Source: Asaia bogorensis (GTDB lineage: Bacteria; Pseudomonadota; Alphaproteobacteria; Reyranellales; Reyranellaceae). From it: 64,000 nt of DNA. The position numbers and the translations under genes are program-made. Below the pieces are notes generated by a model. It did no database searches and was not told the DNA's origin. It saw only the letters and a program-made list of their open reading frames with translations. The stretch's first letter is position 1. Each line of letters opens with the position of its first letter. The DNA is taken from contig CAMDCE010000001.1 in NCBI GenBank assembly GCA_945889625.1, forward strand, positions 124,001 to 188,000. The letters run 5' to 3'. Shown here piece by piece: positions 7,766 through 15,723 of this stretch.

Positions 7766-9187
7766 TCAGACCGGCACTTTCTGATGATGGTCGGTCGCGC
7801 CCTGGTAGGCATGACCGATCCGGTAGAGCAGTGCCTCGTCGAACGGGCGGCCGATCAGTTGCAGGCCGATCGGCGCGCCGTTGCCGTCGAAACCGCAGGG
7901 CACCGACAGCGCCGGCAGGCCGAGCGTGTTGAACGGCCGGGTCAGTCCGGTGAAGCGGCTGACCATCGTCAGTGTCGCCGGGCCGCCCGACTTCTCGACG
8001 TCGGTCTCCTCGATGGTCGGAATGGGGAAGGGGATGGCCGGCAGCACGACGGCATCGACGCCGTCCATCGCTACCGCCATGAACTCCGTCACGAAGTGCG
8101 CCCGCAGGCGCAGCGCATCGATGTACTGCGTCGCCGGAATGAAGAAGCCCGCTTCCATGCGCGTGCGCACCTGGTTGGCATAGTCCTCGGGTTGCTTTTC
8201 CATCCACGGCCGATGCATGGCCGCCGCCTCGCACTTCACCATGACTTCGGCGGCGCGATAGAGCGCGGTGAAGTCGGGGAGCTTCGCAACGGTGATCCTG
8301 GCGCCGATCCTGGCCAGCGCGTCTGCCGCCACCTGCACGGCCGCGCCGACTTGCGCATCAAGCGGCGCCGGCCCGTCGTCGGGCAGCGCGAGGCCGATCT
8401 TGAGGCCTGCGACGCCGCCCTCGATCGCGGCCTCGTAGTCCGGCACGGGCTTCTCGCTGGTCGTCGAATCGTCGGGATCGTGGCCGGCGAGGACGGCCAG
8501 CATGCGCGCGTTGTCGCGCACCGTGCGGGTGAGCGGCCCGACATGGTCGAGACTCCACGACCGCGCCACGGCGCCGGCGCGACTGACGCGGCCGTAGGTC
8601 GCCTTCATGCCGACCACGCCGCAGGCCGAGGCGGGCAGACGGATCGAACCGCCGGTGTCCGATCCCAGCGCGCCATAGACCATGCGGGCCGCCACCGAGG
8701 CGCCCGAGCCGCTCGACGAGCCGCCGGTGACGCGCGTTGCATCCCAGGGATTGCGGCAGTGGCCGTGATGGACATTGTGGCCGGTGGGGCCGGCGGCAAA
8801 CTCCGCCATGTTGAGGAAGCCGAGCTCGACCACGCCGGCGGCGTCGAGCTTGCCCAGCACTGTCGCCGTCACCGGTGCGCGCCAGTCGCGGCGGACGGCG
8901 CTGCCGGCCGTCGAGAGCTCGCCCTTGCGGTAATACATATCCTTGTGTGCCATCGGCACGCCGTGCAGCGGCCCGCGTCGCTTGCCGGCGGCGAGCTCGG
9001 CATCCATTGCGCGGGCCTGGCTCAGCGCCTTGTCAGCCTGTAACCGCAGGAAGGCGTTGGTGCGTGGCTGCCAGATCGCGATGCGGGCGAGGCAAGCTTC
9101 GGTCGCCTGTACCGAGGTGATGCGGCGCGCCGCGATCGCGTCGGCGATCTCGCTCAGCGTTTCCAGCGCGATGTCGTCGTTCCTCAT
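7766..9187 (-). CDS. Amidase-signature-family amidohydrolase (AtzE-like pairing)
   Basis: This 473-aa enzyme has the Ser-cisSer-Lys amidase triad: Lys82 (PMAHKD), cis-Ser157 (TGGSSSGSG) and nucleophile Ser181 (GSDTGGSIR), with the usual 24-residue spacing between the serines. It hydrolyses a C-N amide bond in the cytoplasm; the substrate is unknown. Its ATG overlaps the stop of a small AtzG-like gene (ATGA at 9184-9187), the same pairing seen for carboxybiuret hydrolase AtzE with AtzG, so a two-subunit enzyme is inferred. A thioesterase gene lies just upstream in the same operon. The 3' end abuts the inverted repeat at 7661-7758. Confidence 0.9.
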   Translation of the reverse strand: MRNDDIALETLSEIADAIAARRITSVQATEACLARIAIWQPRTNAFLRLQADKALSQARAMDAELAAGKRRGPLHGVPMAHKDMYYRKGELSTAGSAVRRDWRAPVTATVLGKLDAAGVVELGFLNMAEFAAGPTGHNVHHGHCRNPWDATRVTGGSSSGSGASVAARMVYGALGSDTGGSIRLPASACGVVGMKATYGRVSRAGAVARSWSLDHVGPLTRTVRDNARMLAVLAGHDPDDSTTSEKPVPDYEAAIEGGVAGLKIGLALPDDGPAPLDAQVGAAVQVAADALARIGARITVAKLPDFTALYRAAEVMVKCEAAAMHRPWMEKQPEDYANQVRTRMEAGFFIPATQYIDALRLRAHFVTEFMAVAMDGVDAVVLPAIPFPIPTIEETDVEKSGGPATLTMVSRFTGLTRPFNTLGLPALSVPCGFDGNGAPIGLQLIGRPFDEALLYRIGHAYQGATDHHQKVPV

Positions 9188-9396
9188 TTCCTGGCCTCGC
9201 GTGCCAGGATGCTGGCGAATGCCGCGGGCTCGTCGTCGAAGGTGAGGCGCTGGGCTGCGGCGCTGCGCACGGCGTCGTTCAGTACCGCCACCTCGGCCGC
9301 GATCTCGGCCAGGCGCTCGGCGTCGTATTTCAACCCCTGGAGGCCGCTGGCGATTCCGGCGGCTGTCCTGGTCTTGTCGTCGGTCTTGTCATCCAT
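9184..9396 (-). CDS. AtzG-like (DUF4089-type) amidase partner, 70 aa
   Basis: The ATG at 9396 has an AGGAG site 8 bases upstream; an earlier TTG at 9417 lacks one. The 70-residue product has the helical pattern of AtzG/DUF4089 proteins: a helix with DAERLAEIAAEVAVLNDAVR, then a short LTFDDEPAAFASIL end. AtzG subunits bind and stabilise AtzE-type amidases. It is translationally coupled with the amidase gene downstream. Assignment rests on size, position and pattern, not on catalytic residues, since the family has none. Confidence 0.65.
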   Translation of the reverse strand: MDDKTDDKTRTAAGIASGLQGLKYDAERLAEIAAEVAVLNDAVRSAAAQRLTFDDEPAAFASILAREARK

Positions 9397-9409
9397 CGCG
9401 GCGAACTCC

Positions 9410-10306
9410 TCAGGCAAAGAGGCCGAGCTTGCGTTCGGCGAGGCGGGCGCGCTCCTCGGCCGAGAAGGTCATGATCTTGCGCACCTTCTGGTCGAACTTC
9501 ATACCCACGGCTTCGGCACAAGCGGCAAGCATGCCGGTCTCGGCCTCGAACAGGAAATGGGTGAACTTCAGAACCTTGTCGGAGAAGTCAGCCAGCCCGC
9601 TCATCACCACGGCAAGGTCGCCGGCGCGCAAGGAGCCGCGATAGTATTGCAGCATCTCGACCACGACCGAACCTTCCTGGCGATCCTGCATGGCCACCCG
9701 ATCGAAGCCGAGATGGTTCCACAGCATCGGCGCACCGTCGGAGTAGCGGCCGAACTGATGACGCGGCAGGAACGCGCCCGTCTCGTCGCACTCCTCGGGC
9801 TTGATGAGCGTGCGGCCGACTTCGATCAGCCCGCTCTGCAACGCGTCGGCCAGCGCGAGATCCGGCAGGACGAGCACCCCGACGCTGCGCGGGCGGGCGG
9901 CGGCGGGCAGCGCCACGCAGGCCGCCTCGGCCTTGATGCGGAAGGCGGCGGGCCACGGCCGATCGCAGGCGATGCGGCGGCGGATGGTCGAGGCGACCAA
10001 CCCGTAGGCTGCATTGCGCACTTCATGGTAGGCCACGAGATGGCGCTCGCCGACCTCGACCGGCGCCGAGCGCACCTCGACCGAATCGATGACGCGGAAC
10101 TCTCGCAGGTAACGAACGTGATCTTCAAGGATGCCGAGCGTGATGCCCTGGGCGCGCTGCGCCCGCGGTCCGAGGCCGAGCCTGGCCATCAGGTGGGCCG
10201 ACGCCTCATGCCCGAACTCGGTGTAGAACTGCACGTTCAGATGGTCGTTCTCGTCACACTGCCACGTGTTCACGGCGGTGGTGAAAGTTGGGATCAATTC
10301 GGACAT
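9410..10306 (-). CDS. Double-hotdog acyl-CoA thioesterase-like protein
   Basis: Two hotdog-type halves are visible in 298 residues from the ATG at 10306. The first half has NTWQCDENDHLNVQFYTEFG, a 4HBT-type motif in which Asp or Asn and His lie near the catalytic site. The second half has MLWNHLGFDRVAMQDRQEGS and VKVLKFTHFLFEAETG-like strands. Members cleave acyl-CoA thioesters. A TTG further upstream (10369) would lengthen the protein but has no support. It is the first gene of the thioesterase, AtzG-like and amidase set; 14 bases separate it from the AtzG-like start. Confidence 0.7.
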   Translation of the reverse strand: MSELIPTFTTAVNTWQCDENDHLNVQFYTEFGHEASAHLMARLGLGPRAQRAQGITLGILEDHVRYLREFRVIDSVEVRSAPVEVGERHLVAYHEVRNAAYGLVASTIRRRIACDRPWPAAFRIKAEAACVALPAAARPRSVGVLVLPDLALADALQSGLIEVGRTLIKPEECDETGAFLPRHQFGRYSDGAPMLWNHLGFDRVAMQDRQEGSVVVEMLQYYRGSLRAGDLAVVMSGLADFSDKVLKFTHFLFEAETGMLAACAEAVGMKFDQKVRKIMTFSAEERARLAERKLGLFA

Positions 10307-10397
10307 TGGCACGCGACACGCCCTCTGCAGGCTGTGGATGGTTGCCTCAAATGGCCCAAAAAGCCCCAAGAATCGACATTTTTCGTCTATTCGGCTC

Positions 10398-10425
10398 TTG
10401 CAGGAAAATGATTCGTGGATAAACC
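10398..10425 (+). promoter_or_regulatory. Possible sigma-70-type promoter of the HU gene
   Basis: TTGCAG (10398-10403) and TAAACC (10420-10425) are separated by 16 bases and lie about 75 bases ahead of the HU start, inside a locally AT-rich stretch. Found by eye only; the -10 match is partial. Confidence 0.35.
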
Positions 10426-10497
10426 TAGCCGGCGTCGACGGTTTCCTGGGGCGTCAGGGACGTCGGCGAGCAACAAAAAATGCAAGGGACCCCTCAC

Positions 10498-10821
10498 ATG
10501 GCACTACCAATCGCACCCACCGCCAAGCCAGCCAAGCCCACAGTTCCGACAGTTCCGCTGTCCAAGGTCGCGGCCGAGTTGGCCGAGAAGACGGGCATGA
10601 CCAAGAAGGACGCCACCGGCGCCCTCGACGAATTCGTCGGCTTGATCGTCAAGCACCTCAAGAAGGGCAACAAGGTCCGCATCACCGGCCTCGGCATCCT
10701 TCAGGTCCGCAATCGTCCGGCGCGCATGGGCCGCAACCCGGCGACCGGCGAAGCGATCAAGATCAAGGCGTCGAAGAAGGTCGCCTTCCGCGTCGCCAAG
10801 GATCTCAAGGAAGCCGTCTAA
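10498..10821 (+). CDS. HU/IHF-family DNA-binding protein with Pro/Ala-rich N-terminal extension
   Basis: A 107-aa histone-like protein. After about 20 residues rich in Pro, Ala, Lys and Thr, the HU fold starts (LSKVAAELAEKTGMTKKDA), followed by the GLGILQVRNRPARMGRNPAT beta arm, which carries the Arg-Asn-Pro tip that inserts between bases, and a KVAFRVAKDLKEAV C-terminal helix. It should bend and compact DNA as a dimer. The ATG at 10498 has AGGGA 8 bases upstream; the ATG at 10480 has no ribosome site. The N-terminal extension is longer than in canonical 90-aa HU and could add non-specific contacts. Confidence 0.9.
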   Translation: MALPIAPTAKPAKPTVPTVPLSKVAAELAEKTGMTKKDATGALDEFVGLIVKHLKKGNKVRITGLGILQVRNRPARMGRNPATGEAIKIKASKKVAFRVAKDLKEAV

Positions 10822-10841
10822 GACGCTGCCTCGAAGAGATC

Positions 10842-10880
10842 GGGCGGGTCTCGGCGACAGCCGGGCCTGCCCTTCTTTTT
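10842..10880 (+). terminator. Terminator-like hairpin after the HU gene
   Basis: GGGCGGG (10842-10848) pairs with CCTGCCC (10866-10872) with one mismatch, followed by TTCTTTTT (10873-10880). It lies 20 bases after the HU stop codon. Confidence 0.55.
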
Positions 10881-11124
10881 GTCTGGTCCCCATACCATTT
10901 GGTCACCGCCGAAGCTCTTGCGCACCGCTGCCATCGCGCCGTCGGTCGCCCGCAGCGCGGCATCGATAGGAAGAGAATTGGAGATCATTGGAACTCTTTG
11001 CTCGGAGCGTTTCGCCATTGAAGGAAGCGCTTCGTACAACGCGTTTCCGGTCAACTGGAACCGCTCCGCGGTTCCAGTTGACCGGAAGCCGCTCTAGTAT
11101 AGCCGGCGTCTGACGCTCTCCGAC
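10881..11124. other. Gene-free stretch carrying palindromic repeat family B
   Basis: No gene is supported between the HU terminator and the gene at 11125. The stretch holds a repeat block that includes GGAAGCGCTTCGTACAACGC (11023-11042) and a perfect 20-bp palindrome. The first of these recurs upstream of the Bug receptor gene at 26166. Confidence 0.6.
11045..11087. repeat. Perfect 20-bp inverted repeat (family B, copy 1)
   Basis: TTCCGGTCAACTGGAACCGC (11045-11064) is the exact reverse complement of 11068-11087, with a 3-base loop. The block just upstream (GCTTCGTACAACGC at 11029-11042) is shared with 26113-26126. It lies 38 bases ahead of the 11125 start and could attenuate or stabilise that mRNA. 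Confidence 0.8.
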
Positions 11125-11913
11125 ATGAATACCTATATCTTCCTGAAATTCCTCGGCCAGCTTGCGCTCCCGCCCGCGTCGTTGCTGCTCGGCCTGGTCG
11201 TGGGCGGCCTGCTGGCACTTTTCAGGTTCAGGCGACTCGCCAAGGTGGTGCTTGCCCTGGCCTTCGCCGAGACGCTGATACTCTCCTTGCCGCCGGTGTC
11301 CGACGCACTGATGAGACCGCTGGAACGCGAAGCGCGCGCCGAGGCCGCCAAGGCCGCGCCGTGCTGTTACGACGCCATCGTCGTTTTGGGCGGCGCCATC
11401 GCACCTGCGGCACCACCCCATTACCCCGATCCCGACCTCGGCGACTCCGGCGATCGCATTTGGCATGCCGCGCGTCTTTATCACCGGGGTGTGGCGCCGA
11501 GCGTCATCGTGAGCGGCGGCAGCTTCGTTGCGCAGGTCGGCGGACCGGCGATGACCGAAGCCGAGGCGATGCGCCGCTTCCTGATGGATCTCGGCGTGCC
11601 CTCCGGTGCGATCTTCGAAGAGGGGAACTCGCTCAATACCATCGAGAACATGGCCAATGTGCGCGCCCTGGTGCAGAACAGGCCAATAGCGCTTGTCACC
11701 TCGGGGTTTCACATGCCGCGCGCGCTCCGGTTGGCGCGACGCAAGGGATTGAACGTTGCGGCATTCCCCACCGACTGGCGCGTTCCGCTCGAGATACGGC
11801 TGCCGTGGGAAAACTGGCTCCCCGGGATCGGCTCTCAGTCGCATTCGGGACTGGCCCTGTGGGAGTACGCAGCATACGTCTTCGACTATCGCACCGACGG
11901 AGTGACACGGTGA
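11125..11913 (+). CDS. YdcF/ElyC-like DUF218 membrane protein
   Basis: A 262-residue protein with two N-terminal membrane segments (residues about 12-32 and 38-58), then a DUF218 domain: DAIVVLGGAI, an RIWHAARLYHRG helix, SVIVSGGS and the acidic MTEAEAMRRFLMDLGVP segment, then EEGNSLNTIENMAN, VTSGFHMPRALRLARR and a DWRVP tail. ElyC and SanA homologues act in envelope integrity and peptidoglycan or lipid-carrier metabolism; the domain is placed in the periplasm. The N-terminal topology and FHMPRA motif fit ElyC-like proteins well. It stands alone between two repeat-containing spacers. Confidence 0.85.
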   Translation: MNTYIFLKFLGQLALPPASLLLGLVVGGLLALFRFRRLAKVVLALAFAETLILSLPPVSDALMRPLEREARAEAAKAAPCCYDAIVVLGGAIAPAAPPHYPDPDLGDSGDRIWHAARLYHRGVAPSVIVSGGSFVAQVGGPAMTEAEAMRRFLMDLGVPSGAIFEEGNSLNTIENMANVRALVQNRPIALVTSGFHMPRALRLARRKGLNVAAFPTDWRVPLEIRLPWENWLPGIGSQSHSGLALWEYAAYVFDYRTDGVTR

Positions 11914-12106
11914 GCGGTGCCTGGCGACGTCGTCACTGCGCGGCATTCCGCACGATCCAGGCGGCGAGAAGGGAACCGGCAAGCCATAGTTGAGTCGTCG
12001 TCCCGACCGCAGCGCGAAGCGCGGAGTGGCGGGATTTCCTTTTTGAATCGAACACAAACAGGCGCCTCGGCTACGCTCGGGCTGATGGAAAGGGGCAGGA
12101 GGGGAC

Positions 12107-13267
12107 ATGCATAAGGTCAGCGAAGAACATCAGATGTTGCGCGACCTGGTGAAGAAGTTCGTGCGCAATGAGCTGATGCCGCTCGAGAAGAACATCCTCG
12201 ATCGCTTTGCCGGGGGCCAACCGGCGGCACTCTCCGATACCGAGAACGCGAAGCTCTTCAAGCAGTGCAAGGAGCTCGGCCTTTGGGCGCTCGACGTGCC
12301 GGAGGAAGCGGGCGGCGCCAACCTGCCGGCGGTGGCGCTGGTCGGGGTCAACGAGGAACTGGGCTACGTCGCCGTGCCCTTCACCTTTCCGCCCGACTCG
12401 CCCAACCTGCACATGATGCTGGCGACGGTGACGCCCGAGCAGCGCAAGAAATATCTCGAACCCTACGCGGCGGGCGAGACCGTATCGGCCATCGCCATCT
12501 CCGAGCCCGGCGCCGGCGGCGACCCGGCCGGCATGAAGACCCGCGCGATCAAGGACGGCGATCACTGGGTGATCAACGGTCGCAAGATCTGGATCAGCCG
12601 CATCGCCAGGGCCGACTTCACCATCGTAATGGCGGTGACCGATCCCGAGCGCGGCTCGCGCGGCGGCATCACCGCCTTCCTGGTCGACAAGGGCACCAAG
12701 GGGCTGGTCGTGGCGCGCGCCATTCCCATGCTCGCCGGCCAGCGCACCTATGAGGTCGTGTTCGAGGATTGCCGCGTGCACGAAAGCCAGGTGCTGGGCC
12801 GCATCGGCCAGGGCTTCGCGCCGATGCAGCTCCGCCTCACCGTGCGCCGCCTGCAGATGGGTTCGTGGTGCATCGGCATGGCCCAGCGCGCGCTCGACAT
12901 GCTGGTAGAGCATGCCAACCAGCGCGTCACCTTCGGCGAGAAGCTCGCCGACCGTCAGGCGATCCAGTGGTGGGTCGCCGATGCGGCGACCCAGCTGCAT
13001 GCCTGCCGGCTGATGGTGATGGATGCCGCGACGAAGCAGGACGAGGGCCGCGACGTGCGCATGGAAGCCTCGATGATCAAGGTCTTCGCCACCGAAATGG
13101 CGACCGAGGTGATCGACCACGCCCAGCAGGCGTTCGGCGCCATGGGTGTGACCCAGGAGCTGCCGCTTTCATGGCTTGCACAGAAAGTGCGCACCATGCG
13201 GGTTTACGAAGGCCCGTCGGAGGTGCACCGTATGGTGATCGCGAGACGCATCCTGGGCGGACGCTAG
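12107..13267 (+). CDS. Acyl-CoA dehydrogenase
   Basis: A 386-aa flavoenzyme with the three acyl-CoA dehydrogenase domains: an N-terminal helical part (EEHQMLRDLVKKFVRNEL), the middle FAD-contact motif (AIAISEPGAGGDPAGMKT, VINGRKIWISRIARADF) and the C-terminal helical domain ending VYEGPSEVHRMVIARRIL. The Glu of YEGPSE is at the position of the catalytic base in medium-chain-type enzymes. It oxidises an acyl-CoA to the 2-enoyl-CoA and passes electrons to ETF. The substrate is not predictable. A cupin gene follows 18 bases downstream in the same operon. Confidence 0.92.
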   Translation: MHKVSEEHQMLRDLVKKFVRNELMPLEKNILDRFAGGQPAALSDTENAKLFKQCKELGLWALDVPEEAGGANLPAVALVGVNEELGYVAVPFTFPPDSPNLHMMLATVTPEQRKKYLEPYAAGETVSAIAISEPGAGGDPAGMKTRAIKDGDHWVINGRKIWISRIARADFTIVMAVTDPERGSRGGITAFLVDKGTKGLVVARAIPMLAGQRTYEVVFEDCRVHESQVLGRIGQGFAPMQLRLTVRRLQMGSWCIGMAQRALDMLVEHANQRVTFGEKLADRQAIQWWVADAATQLHACRLMVMDAATKQDEGRDVRMEASMIKVFATEMATEVIDHAQQAFGAMGVTQELPLSWLAQKVRTMRVYEGPSEVHRMVIARRILGGR

Positions 13268-13285
13268 GAACGAAGGAGAGCTGTC

Positions 13286-13834
13286 ATGACCTATACACTC
13301 GATGCTTTCGTCAGGGATGCCCAGGCGGCACTGAAGGCCCACGACGGCCCGGCCGGCCGCGAGCAAGTGCGCGTGTTGCTGGAGAAGCTCCTGACCAACA
13401 AGGCGTTCCTCGACGAGGCGGTCGGCGCGGCAGCGCCGATGGGCACACGCAAACTCTACGAGGACAAGGATCTCGGCTTCGTCGTGCTGGCGCACTGCAA
13501 CGCCAAACCGCACAAGAGCCCGCCGCACGATCACGGCCCCTCCTGGGCGGTCTATGGCCAGGCGATCAAGTACACCGACATGAGCGAGTTCCGCCGTCTC
13601 GACGGCGGCAAGGATGCGGGCGAGGCCAGGCTCGAGCAGGTGAAGTCCTATCGCCTCGAGCCGGGCCATGCCGGGGTCTACGATGTCGGGGCCGTGCACG
13701 CCATTGACTATCCCGAGGGCAGCCGTTTCGTGCGGGTCACCGGCCGCGATCTAGATTACGTGCGCCGGCTGAAGTACGACATGGCTGCCGGCAAGGCGAT
13801 CACCATCGAAAGCGCGACGGCGGGGGCCGCCTAG
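13286..13834 (+). CDS. Cupin-fold protein, cysteine-dioxygenase-like
   Basis: A 182-residue protein with a cupin metal site: HKSPPHDHGPSWAVYGQA gives the first His motif and EPGHAGVYDVGAVHAIDYP the second His. The sequence pattern is that of the cysteine-dioxygenase type I superfamily (PPHDHG, then a late His in a short strand). A metal (Fe)-dependent oxygenase or isomerase role is inferred; the substrate is unknown. An AGGAG-type ribosome site precedes the ATG. It is co-transcribed with the upstream acyl-CoA dehydrogenase and converges on the VIT-family gene. Confidence 0.75.
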   Translation: MTYTLDAFVRDAQAALKAHDGPAGREQVRVLLEKLLTNKAFLDEAVGAAAPMGTRKLYEDKDLGFVVLAHCNAKPHKSPPHDHGPSWAVYGQAIKYTDMSEFRRLDGGKDAGEARLEQVKSYRLEPGHAGVYDVGAVHAIDYPEGSRFVRVTGRDLDYVRRLKYDMAAGKAITIESATAGAA

Positions 13835-13870
13835 CCAAGGCAGCTTCCTCTTCGGGCACAGCCGTAGTCT

Positions 13871-14572
13871 TCAGACCACGGTGCCGAACAGTTTTCCGAT
13901 GCCGGCGGTGAGTGCCATCGCGAGCGCTCCCCAGAACGTCACGCGGGCGGTGGCGCGCAGCACATTCGCGCCGCCGACTCTCGCTCCGATCGCCCCGAGC
14001 AGGGCGAGAAAGCCCAAGGATGCGGCCGACACGATGGGGACAAGCAGTCCGGCGGGCGACACGACGACCATGAGCAACGGCATGGCCGCGCCGACGGAGA
14101 ACGTGGCTGCCGATGTCAGCGCTGCCTGGACAGGACGGGCAGTGGTGATCTCAGAAATTCCCAGCTCGTCCCGCGCATGGGCCTTCAGCGCACCTTCCGC
14201 CATCAGCTGCTGGGCAACCTGTCGCGCAAGACCCTGACCGACTCCGCGCTGTACGTAGATTTCGGTCAGCTCGTCGAGCTCCAGCTCGGGGTTCTCCCTC
14301 AATTCCTGGCGTTCGCGCGCGAGGTCGGCGTGTTCGGTGTCGGATTGCGAGCTGACGGACACATATTCGCCGGCGGCCATCGACATGGCGCCGGCGACAA
14401 GTCCGGCGACGCCTGCGATCAGGACCTCGTTCTGCGCCGTGGCGGCTGCGGCAACGCCGACGATCAGGCTCGCCGTCGAGACGATGCCGTCGTTGGCGCC
14501 AAGCACTGCGGCTCTCAACCAGCCGATGCGGCCAACGAGGTGGCGCTCGGAGTGCAGGCGAAGACGTGTCAT
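13871..14572 (-). CDS. VIT/CCC1-family metal transporter
   Basis: A 233-aa integral membrane protein of the vacuolar iron transporter family. The N-terminal signature ANDGIVSTASLIVGVAAA is followed by MSMAAGEYVSVSSQSDTEHA, the family's conserved metal-binding segment, then a cytoplasmic loop rich in Glu (ELELDELTEIY) and three more membrane helices. These proteins export Fe2+ or Mn2+ from the cytoplasm by proton antiport. Length and topology are normal. It stands alone, converging with the cupin gene. Confidence 0.9.
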   Translation of the reverse strand: MTRLRLHSERHLVGRIGWLRAAVLGANDGIVSTASLIVGVAAAATAQNEVLIAGVAGLVAGAMSMAAGEYVSVSSQSDTEHADLARERQELRENPELELDELTEIYVQRGVGQGLARQVAQQLMAEGALKAHARDELGISEITTARPVQAALTSAATFSVGAAMPLLMVVVSPAGLLVPIVSAASLGFLALLGAIGARVGGANVLRATARVTFWGALAMALTAGIGKLFGTVV

Positions 14573-14718
14573 CGGCAGATCGACCCCTTAGATGAAGTTT
14601 GATACGGCAATAGAAGAGCGATGACGATCAAGAGGCCGTCCATCGGATCGCCCCGCAAAATGTTGCATGGTCCGCTGGATCGACTAGTCGGTGCCTGGCC
14701 CCTGCCGCAGTTCGAGCA

Positions 14719-15405
14719 TCAGCCCATCCGCGCCGCCGCTGCGGCATTGGCCTTGCTGCGGCTTTCGAGCAGAGGTGCCAGCCGTTCGCGGATGCGCTTC
14801 ACGCGCTCCGGCCCGGCCTTTTCCGGCGAACCCGAGTCGAACGGCGGCTGTGGGTCGTATTCGAGCACGAGCTGGATCGATTTCGCGACCTCCTCACCCG
14901 CCAGTTCGGCGGCAAGAGTGAGGCCAAAGTCGATTCCCGCGGTCACGCCGCCGCCGGAGATGCGGTTGCGGTCGCGCACCACGCGCTCGGCCACGGCGAT
15001 GGCGCCGAAATCCTTCAGCATGTCGCGCCACGCCCAATGGCAGGCCGACCGGTAGCCCTTCAGGAGGCCGGCGGCGCCCAGCACCAGCGAACCGGTGCAC
15101 ACCGAGGTGACGTAGCGCGCCGTCGCGGCCTGCTTGCGGAGAAAATCGAGGGTCTCGGAGTCGGTCATCAGCGCCACCTGGCCGCCGCCGCCCGGCACGC
15201 AGATCACGTCGAGCTTGGGACAGTCGGCGAAGGTCATGTTGGGGACGATCGAGAATCCGGCATCGGTCGGCACCGGATCGCGCGTCTTCCAGATCATGTG
15301 GACCGTGGCGCCGGGCACGCGCGCCAGCACCTGCGCCGGACCGGTGGCGTCGAGCTGGGTGACGTTGGGATAGAGCAGGATGCCGATGTTGAGGGGCGCG
15401 GCCAT
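14719..15405 (-). CDS. DJ-1/PfpI family protein, isonitrile-hydratase-like
   Basis: From the ATG at 15405 (GAGGAGA ribosome site just upstream) the protein has 228 residues. The DJ-1/PfpI fold is visible: NIGILLYPNVTQLDATGPAQ, then DVICVPGGGG and the nucleophile elbow VTSVCTGSLVLGAAGLLKG with the catalytic Cys, then RSACHWAWRDML and a GVTAGIDFGL segment typical of cyclohexyl-isocyanide hydratase (InhA). Isonitrile hydration is the closest known activity, but a transcription-factor-associated or amidase-like role is also possible in this family. An in-frame upstream start would add a poorly supported 25-residue tail. Confidence 0.75.
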   Translation of the reverse strand: MAAPLNIGILLYPNVTQLDATGPAQVLARVPGATVHMIWKTRDPVPTDAGFSIVPNMTFADCPKLDVICVPGGGGQVALMTDSETLDFLRKQAATARYVTSVCTGSLVLGAAGLLKGYRSACHWAWRDMLKDFGAIAVAERVVRDRNRISGGGVTAGIDFGLTLAAELAGEEVAKSIQLVLEYDPQPPFDSGSPEKAGPERVKRIRERLAPLLESRSKANAAAAARMG

Positions 15406-15466
15406 GTGTGTCTCCTCGGTTGGTCCGCAGGGTAGCGCGAATCGCCCGCCGTGACAGCGGCCCGGC

Positions 15467-15616
15467 TTACATGCCGCCACTGCCCATGATCAGCATCGTA
15501 TCGGTGTGGCGGCGCTCCATGTCGTCGACCGCAGCCTTGCTGCGCTAGTGGTCGCCGGCGCATCCGCCGAGCTGCAGGGCGAGGACGACAAGGACCAGGA
15601 GCGATCGAAGCGGCAT
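15467..15616 (-). pseudogene. Small lipoprotein frame interrupted by an in-frame TAG
   Basis: From the ATG at 15616 the frame encodes a lipoprotein signal with the lipobox LGGC (LLVLVVLALQLGGCAGDH) and stops at a TAG (15545-15547) after 23 residues. Beyond the TAG the same frame continues for 25 codons (SKAAVDDMERRHTDTMLIMG) to a TAA at 15467-15469. The downstream part looks like the body of a short alphaproteobacterial lipoprotein, so a recent nonsense mutation (or a sequencing error) is the simple reading. A 23-residue lipopeptide is the alternative. Confidence 0.55.
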
Positions 15617-15700
15617 GGTTCTACTCTCCCGACACGATGATATCGCGTCGGCCGACCTCCAGGATCACGATCGCGATAGGGCAAGGTGAACTGGGCGCGC

Positions 15701-15719
15701 ATTCCGCCTTCGGCGGAAT
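15701..15719 (-). terminator. Hairpin downstream of the DHA2 MFS gene
   Basis: ATTCCGCC (15701-15708) pairs exactly with GGCGGAAT (15712-15719) around a 3-base loop, 5 bases beyond the MFS stop codon at 15724. It lacks a clear T-run and may be a repeated extragenic palindrome rather than a strict terminator. Confidence 0.5.
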
Positions 15720-15723
15720 CGCT

